From contig NC_134540.1 of the NCBI RefSeq assembly GCF_050624435.1, positions 25,482,001 through 25,546,000 of the forward strand: a DNA stretch of 64,000 bases, given 5' to 3'. Below, in pieces: positions 57,233 through 64,000 of this stretch. How positions within the stretch are numbered: position 1 is the stretch's first letter; every line of letters starts with the position of its first letter. Under the pieces are notes generated by a model. The model ran no database searches. It saw nothing but the letters and a program-made list of their open reading frames with translations, and was not told where the DNA came from. Made by a program: the position numbers and the translations under genes. The DNA comes from Tenrec ecaudatus. Taxonomy: Eukaryota > Chordata > Mammalia > Afrosoricida > Tenrecidae.

Positions 57233-59511
57233 TTTAGATTGTAGATGCTAAACTCTAATAAAATCAAAGCTCAAAAATTGTTGATCTTTATTATTTTTTT
57301 TCACCTTAGCATTTATTTGATAATTATGTTAAAGAGTTAATGGAACTAATTGACAATCATTTGGGAAGAAAAATGTACATGAGCTTGCTCCACGGCAGAG
57401 AAATCCTGTGCCTTGTAGTGCAAACTTAGCTTCATTTGAGTTTGGCCTCTTTTCTGGTTTGAGTCAATCAAGTGGAAAAATGTTACCAAATATGAAGGAT
57501 TTAAGGATGCCTGAATTCCATCACTGCAGGTGAAAGGGCAAAATATTACTAATCTATGCGATTAGAACTGATTCAGGTTCATAGGTGCATGCCCCATTTA
57601 CTACTTTTAGATCTGAAAGTAGGATTTATGTATATCCTTTGTAAACTACAAATGGTAATGCCAAATATTAATAAAATAATCAAAGTTCAATTAAACCACT
57701 TCAAAGAAACTCCTTTCATCAAAGCACATGAGTATTATTTGGTGTTAATAAATATAATATTGAATCATGTTTTATTCTCTCTCTACTTCTCCAACATGTT
57801 TTTATTTGGGCTGAACAACCTAACTGCAAATAAATACCAAATTTAGTAGATTGTCACTGAGCAATGAGAGTGTATTTAAAATTACTTATGACTAGCTCGG
57901 GTTCTCCACTCTCTGTTTGCCGTGTCTTAAGATACATGCCTTATGAATCCTTAGTCATTAAAATCAACCCAGAAAATACTAAGGGTGAAAAGGCCCAGTA
58001 TAATATATATCTTAAGATGCTCCACTTGTAATGATTGCATTGTTCTTTTTAAGGCTTCATTTATTCTTGACAGAAATAATTATGTGAAGTAATTATATCT
58101 AAAGTCAGGCAGTGTGCAGTGTTCAATTTGGAAGGTAAAGAGCATTGTTTGACTGTTGTTATGAACCACATTCCTGATAGAGAACAAATGCTTACATCAA
58201 TAGGAATCACGCACTTCATAATTTATTCTTTTATTCGCATATGTTGTTATCATAATAAGTGCCAGGTTAACCATCTTAAACACAGGGACAGAATTACCAG
58301 AATAACATCAAGGGGGGAAGCAATATAATAAAACCTCATCAGGATTTCACTGGCATGGATTGTTACTTTACAGGGCTCTTTTCCCTTGCATGACCAAATG
58401 TTGCATAATTGACTGGACAGAATTCTTCCACAAACAAGATTGAAAGACTAAAATCAGCGGTGAGCAAACTGGCTAATGCTTAAAACTGAAAACAGCTCAT
58501 GACTTGCCAATAAATGTGATACTCTCTAAATATAAGTTAGGTATTTTCTCAGAAACAGTATATTTTTAAACTGCATAGGGGGGCACCAAATGGTGCCTAC
58601 ATTAATTCCTAATTGCCTTTACATTGGGAAGAGTTCACAAATGCTTTGAAGTTGTCAAACTTGCAGCTAAACAAAATGGCTTATTGTTCTTTTACCTTTT
58701 TTCTAAATAATACCATATGTGATTCAAATTTATTTTTAAAATTATTGCAAGGGGAAAGTATAAATATTGAAGTATTCATCCATTTGTTTGTCAGCCTGTT
58801 TCTTTTATACTCAGTTTTGCTTTATTAAACTACGCATCGATTACAATATTGAATAATCTGATTTATTTACAGAGAATAAGAACTCCTGTTGCTTATAGGT
58901 ACTGAGAAGTATGTGTGCATTTCAAGGTGCCCCCTAGTTACACAGAGTTATTATGCTAGAAGGAATCAACAATGCATCATTATGCTCTCCGTGCTAGCTC
59001 ACATCACCAGGCACTCTCTTGAACATAGCACTTTATCTTGTCTAAAAAATAATTATATTTTTTAATCTCATTAGATTTGGAACCTTGAGATTCCCATCAA
59101 ATTCATTAAACAGGGCCTTATGCAGCATATCCTTCATTTCATAAAAGTATCCCATCCTGGGTTATGAAGCACAGCATGTGTAATAAACTATGTATCATCA
59201 GAAGAAAAAGGTTGAAAGAAGCAAGTATTGAAATGATCTGTTTTTTTGAAGGTACACTTCATGTATTACACCAATAGAAAGAGCACAATGGGTAACTTCA
59301 CAATTGTCTGGTAGCAAGGATAGCTCAGCAGCGATATCCTGGAAAGAAGACATTATAGTCACACTTATCTCAATGACACCTGCATCAAGACAACTTGCAC
59401 ACTTTTCTCTGGGCTGGACACTTGTCTAGGATGCAGATGTTGCCGTTAAGTGACCCTGAGTTCCCACTGTGGCTTGCAATGTGTTTTCTCTTCCTTATCC
59501 ACGGTTCATTC
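57233..59511. other. Repeat-poor unique region
   Basis: No gene or transposon recognised over 2.3 kb. A 96-codon plus frame (57556-57846) is AT-rich without homology. Confidence 0.4.
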
Positions 59512-59625
59512 CCTCACAATCATGCAGTCAATGGCAATTCAGAGTGACTCCAGGTCAGCTTCCAAGGCTGTACAACTTTACAGAAGAAAAACATCCCATC
59601 TTTCTCTCATTTCTAGAGTTAGGGT
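59512..59625 (-). mobile_element. AfroSINE-type SINE, internal deletion
   Basis: 'gtcaatggcaattcagagtg' tail complement, then directly 'cttccaaggctgtacaactt' and 'catctttctctc' of the middle. The conserved 'ctataggacag' block between them is missing. Confidence 0.72.
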
Positions 59626-59824
59626 AGATACTTTTCAGCTTGTCAAAGATATATGCAACCTCAATATTTCTTTATAACACACATCTGGTACAACTGCGTT
59701 TCAATGGTTTGAATTGAGGAAATGGAAATTTTCTTTAAATCACAATTACTTATTCATTTGCACAGATCCCTATACATATACCTAGAATTCTTCCTAAAAG
59801 TGAAGATGGACATTCCATCAAGAA

Positions 59825-60040
59825 AGAATAATCACTAGAAGAGGATATCATGCTTGTAGAGTACAGAGCCTGCCAAAATGTGGGAAATAGAGTAACACAG
59901 GAGATAGATTGACACAATAACTAACAATGCACCCAAACATACCAATGTTTGATGTGACATTGGGCAGGGTTGGTAGGGTGCTGTCCCACTAGACTTAATG
60001 TCACCATGAGTCGGACCCACAGCAACACCAGAAAACAACA
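59825..60040 (+). mobile_element. RTE LINE 3' tail
   Basis: 'agaggatatcatgcttgtag', 'gacattgggcagggttggta', 'gtcaccatgagtcggaccca', then 'cagcaacaccagaaaacaac'. Confidence 0.78.
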
Positions 60041-60574
60041 ATATTTCCACCGTGGGCAGGAAGGTGCTGTTTGAAACAGCAAGAAACATATTGGGGAAGA
60101 CCAGAAAACCTGGCTATATAATGAGACTATGCTGCAGCCATTCCTTTCATGCATGACGGTATGCCAGTTTGGTTTTTGATATTGAAGTAAAGGCTATCTT
60201 TTCAGAATATTTATTTGAAATATTATGGACACTCAGCACACCTAGGTTCACAAATATTTTTGGCTATCAAAATTGATCATCATACACCTATTGCCCTACT
60301 AAAATCATCTAAGAGAGAAAATGGGAAAATTAAAATCCACATTTTCCCAGTTCTATAAATCCAGTGTCTTACTAAATTCATAGCTGCCTGTATGCAAAAA
60401 CACATACATAGTTTGTGGGTGGGAGAAGCCCACCTGAAATGACTTCTGTCATGTTATCAGAAAATTCGTCGATAGAAAACAAATTTCCCACAAAGAGCTA
60501 GAAAATGGGTCTAATAGCCCATAGCAGGCACACAACACCCTGACCTTGGGCAGCTCTGAAGGCAGTATATTACT
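60041..60574. other. Unidentified sequence upstream of L1
   Basis: AT-rich. The last 130 bp may be diverged L1 ORF2. No gene recognised. Confidence 0.35.
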
Positions 60575-60777
60575 GATGCCATTTAACACAGTAAATGGGT
60601 AAGAGACAACCTTTTTAACAAATGGTGCTGGAATAAAAACTGGATCCTCATCTGTAAAAGAATGAAACAAGACCTATACGTCACATAACGTACAAAGACA
60701 AACTGAACATGAATCAGAGATCTAAATATAAATCACATAATTACTAAGACCATCAATGAAAAAATAGGGAAACTTAT

Positions 60778-60940
60778 ATACTTACCTGGCAGGGGAGATA
60801 CCATGATCACGAAGGTGGTTTTCCCAGGGCGAGGCTTATCCATTGCACTCCGATGTGCTGACCCCTGCGATTTCCCCAAATGTGGGAAGCTCGACTGCAT
60901 AATTTGTGGTAGTGGGGGACTGCGTTCACGCTCTCCCCTG
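60778..60940 (+). pseudogene. RNU1: U1 snRNA retropseudogene
   Basis: A 163-bp, end-to-end copy of U1 small nuclear RNA, the spliceosomal RNA that pairs with 5' splice sites. Against the human U1 I remember (164 nt), I see one deleted base (ccgatg for ccggatg, about 60852) and three substitutions. The splice-site-pairing 5' end ATACTTACCTG and the Sm site AATTTGTGG (60901-60909) are intact. It is followed by a 12-base A-run and flanked by an 18-bp duplication: AAAAAATAGGGAAACTTA at 60759-60776, repeated at 60958-60976 with one extra G. Upstream is L1 ORF2 sequence with no snRNA promoter element seen. So it is an L1-mobilised, polyadenylated retrocopy, probably silent and, with so few differences, fairly recent. 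Confidence 0.96.
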
Positions 60941-61204
60941 AAAAAAAAAAAAGAGAAAAAAAATAGGGGAAACTTAACGACAAGCACATTACCGAATATA
61001 ATGAAAAATATCCACACTATAAGAGACAAAATCAATAACTAGGATCTACTAAAAATACAACAAAAGACTTCATCAAAAGAGTTAACAGAGAACCCACAGA
61101 TGAGAAAAAATTCAGTAATAATACATCAGATAAAGGGCTAATCTCCGAAATCTATAGAAAATAACATCTCAAAAGAAAAGTACAAATCACCCAATTAAAA
61201 AAAA

Positions 61205-61945
61205 TGGAGAAAGCCCACATGGAAGAAGCACACCAGCCTGTGTGATCATGAGGTGTAGAAGGGGTCAGATATCAGGCATCTAAGACCCAGAAAAAAATCA
61301 TACCCAATGTAAATGGGGGGGCATTGAGTGGAGACAGACTGCCCATCTGTAGATAAATGGACACCCCCTCACAGAGGGGTCACATGGAAGAGATGAGTCA
61401 GTCAGGGTGCAGTATGGCACCGATGAAACACACAACTTTCCTCTAGTTCTTTGGTGCTTCCCTTCCCCTACTATCATGACCTCAATTCTGCAATTTGGTT
61501 TAGACCAGAATATGCACACTGCTACTGATAAGAGCCCGCAACACAGAGAATCCAAATAGATAAACCCCTCAGGGCCAATAATGAGAGTAGAGATACTAAG
61601 AGGATTAGGGAGGGTGGAGGGATAAAGGAAGAGTCAATCACAAGGATCAATCTATAACCCCCTACTAGGGGGAGAAACAACAGAAAAGTGGGTGAGAGGC
61701 GATGGAGGATGATGTAAGATATGAAAATAATAATAGTCTATAACTTATCGAGGGTTCGTGAGGGAGGGCAGGTGGGAGAGAGAGGAGGAAGAAATGGGGA
61801 GCTGCTTTCAGGGACTCAAGTGGGAAGAGAATGCTTTGGAAATGATGATGGCGGCATCTGTGCAAATGTGCATGACACACTGGATGAATGTATGGATTGT
61901 GATAAGAGATGTAAGAGCCTCCAATGAGAATATTTGATTTAAAGA
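61205..61945 (+). mobile_element. L1 3' UTR nested in another L1
   Basis: 5'-truncated 3' UTR beginning 'gaaagcccacatggaagaag', 'cctgtgtgatcatgaggtgt', through the G-rich stretch near 61610-61800, to 'gtatggattgtgataagaga', 'tgtaagagcctccaatgaga'. Nearest in form to the 3.06 kb copy. L1 ORF2 sequence continues on both sides. A-rich flanks (aaaaaaaatgga, and aaagaaaaatagatg) hint at a target duplication. Confidence 0.85.
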
Positions 61946-62345
61946 AAAATAGATGCAAGACAAAACAAGTTTACCAAACAACATGTAGACATCCCACACC
62001 ACGTGAGTACATGTTCTCAATCAGTAGCAATAAGAGAAACACAAAAAGCAAACCAACGAGATAGCACCTCATAAAACGTCATAAAACAGAAAATGACAAG
62101 CATAGGGATGGTGTGAAGAGATCGGAGGCTTCCACAAGGCCGGTGGTGCAGTAGGCATGGACAACCATTATGAAAACCACTAGGTCACCTCCGTAAACCA
62201 GTGAAGAGCCAGGTACCTTATGATCTAGCAACTTCTTACTGGTTATTTACCCTGAAGAAATTAAGGCCAGAACCCATCCAGAATGCCTGTGGAGCCTAGG
62301 AAAGAGGGACATTGGGAGAGAGGTCCAGACAATTAGCTCTAAAAA

Positions 62346-62694
62346 GAGGATTAATTCCTACTGTGTGTCTCTGTGTTTACATATATATGTAAACATATCC
62401 ATAAAAAATCTAGTATATAGACATACTATGTATGTAAACATTTATTTAATGTTCATGGATATAGGTAGATAGATAGGAAGATAGGTACAGAGATAAACAG
62501 ATACACATTAGATTGGAAGCTATGATTCCAATCATTGTTTGTGGTGGATGAGACTTATTTTGGTTATGTAGGATTCTCATTCATCTAAAGTGGGATTTTC
62601 CCCCTCAGATTCCATCTATATTGATCACGTTGAAATTGCTGTTGGGCAAGACCAATTGGGCAAGACAGTTAAAAATTCTGAGTGACAAAAGTTC
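62346..62694. other. TA/GATA-rich sequence
   Basis: Holds a palindrome tttacatatatatgtaaa (about 62376-62393) and a GATA microsatellite. No gene recognised. Confidence 0.45.
62461..62505. repeat. (GATA)n microsatellite, imperfect
   Basis: ATAGGTAGATAGATAGGAAG-type run of imperfect GATA units. Confidence 0.8.
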
Positions 62695-64000
62695 GAGTTG
62701 TTGTGGTTGCTGTTTTTAGTGTCAGTGAGTCAGTCCGACACACAGCGACCCTCTACAGAACAGAAAGAAAACGCTGCCTGGCCCTGCACCATCTTCACAG
62801 TAATTCCCATGCCTGAGCCCATCGATGCAGCCACGTGTCCATCCATCTCCTTGGAGGCCTTCCTCTTCCTTCACATCCCTCTCCAGAGACTGGTCTCTTC
62901 TGACCGTATGTCTAAAGTGCATAAGGCAAAGTCCTGCCATCCGTGCCCCCTGAGGAACACTCTGTCCGTACCTCCTTTTAGCAGTGCCCGGTACTTTCAA
63001 TATCCTTCTCCAGAACCACCATTCACATTCCATGTTCCTTCAGTCTTCCTATTCAGTGTCCAACTGTAACAGGCCCAGGAGACCACTGAAATTCCCATGA
63101 CTTGGGTCAGGCTCACCTTAGTCCTCAAAGTAACATCATCGTTTTCCAACACTCTGAAAAGCTCTTATGTAGCAGATTTATGGAATGCAATGCACCCTTT
63201 CATCTCTTGGCTGCTGCTTTTGGGAGCATTGATGGTCGACACAAGGCAGGAAGACATTCTTGAAAATGTCAGCCTTTTCTCCATTTCGCATGACATTCAC
63301 TAGCATTCCACTTGGGAGGAGTTGGGTTTTATTTGCACTGAGTCAAAATCCATACTGCAGGCTACAATCCTCAATATTCACCAGCAAGTGTTTCAAGTCT
63401 TCACCACTTTCAACGAGCAAGGTTGCGTCATTTGCATGTAGAAGGTTGTTAATAAGCCTTCCTCCAATCCTGATGTCACCTTCTTCCTCGTATAATCCCG
63501 TTTTTATCACGATTTGCTCAGCATATATGATGGATAAGTATGGTAAGGAGATACAACCCTGACACGCACCTTCCCTGATTTTAAACCACGAAGTGTCACC
63601 TTGTTTTTTCACACAACTGCCTCTTGATCCACATACAAGTTACTCATGAGCACAATAAATTCCCATTCTTCTCAAGTGCGTCCATAGTTTGTTATGATCC
63701 ACGGAGCTGGATGCCCTAGCATAGTCAATACAACACAAGACAACATTTTCTGGTATTCTCTGTCTCCAGTTAAGATCCATCAAACATCAACAATGATATA
63801 ACTTGCTCCATATGTTCTTCTGAATATGGCCTGAACCACTAGATTATATTCACTCTAGAAACTGGTTTCCATCCATAGCCTTTAAGATATATATTTCATT
63901 AGAAAATTGATGGCTTTAGTTGTTATTCCTATTCTTGGGGAAAAGCTGTCTATAATTTCCAACATTTTATTCTTAGTTCTTTGTTCTTAGCTCCAGGATG
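62695..64000 (-). mobile_element. RTE LINE, RT and C-terminal part, runs off window
   Basis: From the RTE tail (tagtgtcagtgagtcagtcc) through the C-terminal domain (minus frame 62722-63033: WWFWRRILKVPGTAKRR and VRRDQSLERDVKEEEG) to the reverse-transcriptase palm (63343-63612: REGACQGCISLPYLSIIYAE). The catalytic box reads LLHANDATLLVES where the family has YADD. Frame breaks separate the parts. The 5' half lies beyond the window's right end. It is the second-longest RTE piece here. Confidence 0.9.

Larger units (their letters stand above)
60575..62345 (+). mobile_element. L1 ORF2 C-terminal fragment, twice interrupted
   Basis: ORF2 landmarks run through in order: 'aaatggtgctggaataaaaa' (60622), 'catcaaaagagttaacagag' (61070), 'gataaagggctaatctccga' (61128), and after an insertion 'agtagcaataagagaaacac' (62024), 'aacgagatagcacctcataa' (62056) and 'ggttatttaccctgaagaaa' (62240). 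A U1 retrocopy (60778-60940) and a second L1 3' UTR (61205-61945) both lie inside it, so it is older than both. Frame broken. Confidence 0.85.

Noticed and set aside
60778-60940. Functional U1 snRNA gene
   Set aside because: Poly(A) tail, flanking target duplication and L1 sequence in place of an snRNA promoter point to a retrocopy.
62698-63069. Plus-strand frame of 123 codons
   Set aside because: Antisense to an RTE C-terminal region whose minus frame shows the real protein signature.
1-64000. CRISPR array, operon, phage or plasmid features
   Set aside because: No direct-repeat/spacer arrays, ribosome-binding patterns or dense coding. Composition and repeats are mammalian.

Overview
The window looks like intergenic (or deep intronic) DNA from an afrotherian mammal, most likely a tenrec such as Echinops telfairi. 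Three things seen in the sequence point there: more than 25 copies of a tRNA-headed SINE with the AfroSINE layout, many pieces of the afrotherian RTE-type LINE whose 3' tail that SINE shares, and a SPIN-type hAT element inside a mariner. Among afrotherians I know SPIN only from tenrec. The L1 3' UTRs also have the afrotherian form. The species call is an inference from memory of these families. All repeat boundaries are read by eye and are good to about 10-30 bases unless a duplication or terminal repeat fixes them.

I find no convincing host protein-coding gene. Almost every open frame above 60 codons lies in, or antisense to, a transposon. The few exceptions (around 1.4, 13.1 and 33.7 kb) have no recognisable homology.

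Layout. 0-7.5 kb: RTE and SINE pieces, an L1 3' UTR, a mariner interrupted by a SPIN element, and an LTR-like repeat. 8.3-13 kb: an L1 ORF2 fragment carrying an RTE tail, then a 2.3 kb RTE endonuclease half split by a solo LTR with a 5-bp target duplication. 14-20 kb: two LTR-like repeats, an RTE reverse-transcriptase piece, a second type of mariner, and an antisense L1 3' UTR with an internal duplication. 20-26 kb: mostly unique AT-rich DNA with SINEs, an (AG)n tract and a CpG-bearing hairpin island. 26-31 kb: a truncated mariner, an L1 with the inverted-5' arrangement, and an older L1 3' UTR. 31-35 kb and 50-54 kb: the longest repeat-poor stretches, where regulatory sequence is most likely. 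35-50 kb: RTE and SINE patchwork with L2 and MIR. 54-60 kb: a SINE cluster, an L2, and a small terminal-inverted-repeat element. 60-64 kb: an L1 ORF2 fragment that received a U1 snRNA retrocopy and a second L1, then an RTE fragment running off the window.

Functionally this is a record of retrotransposition. L1 machinery made its own copies and the U1 retrocopy. RTE machinery probably made the RTE copies and the AfroSINEs, which share its tail. mariner and hAT elements arrived as DNA transposons. No new system is evident. The best follow-ups are the U1 retrocopy with its antisense splice donor, the nested insertions that give relative dates, the shared D-to-N change in two RTE catalytic sites, and a few unique islands that may be conserved.
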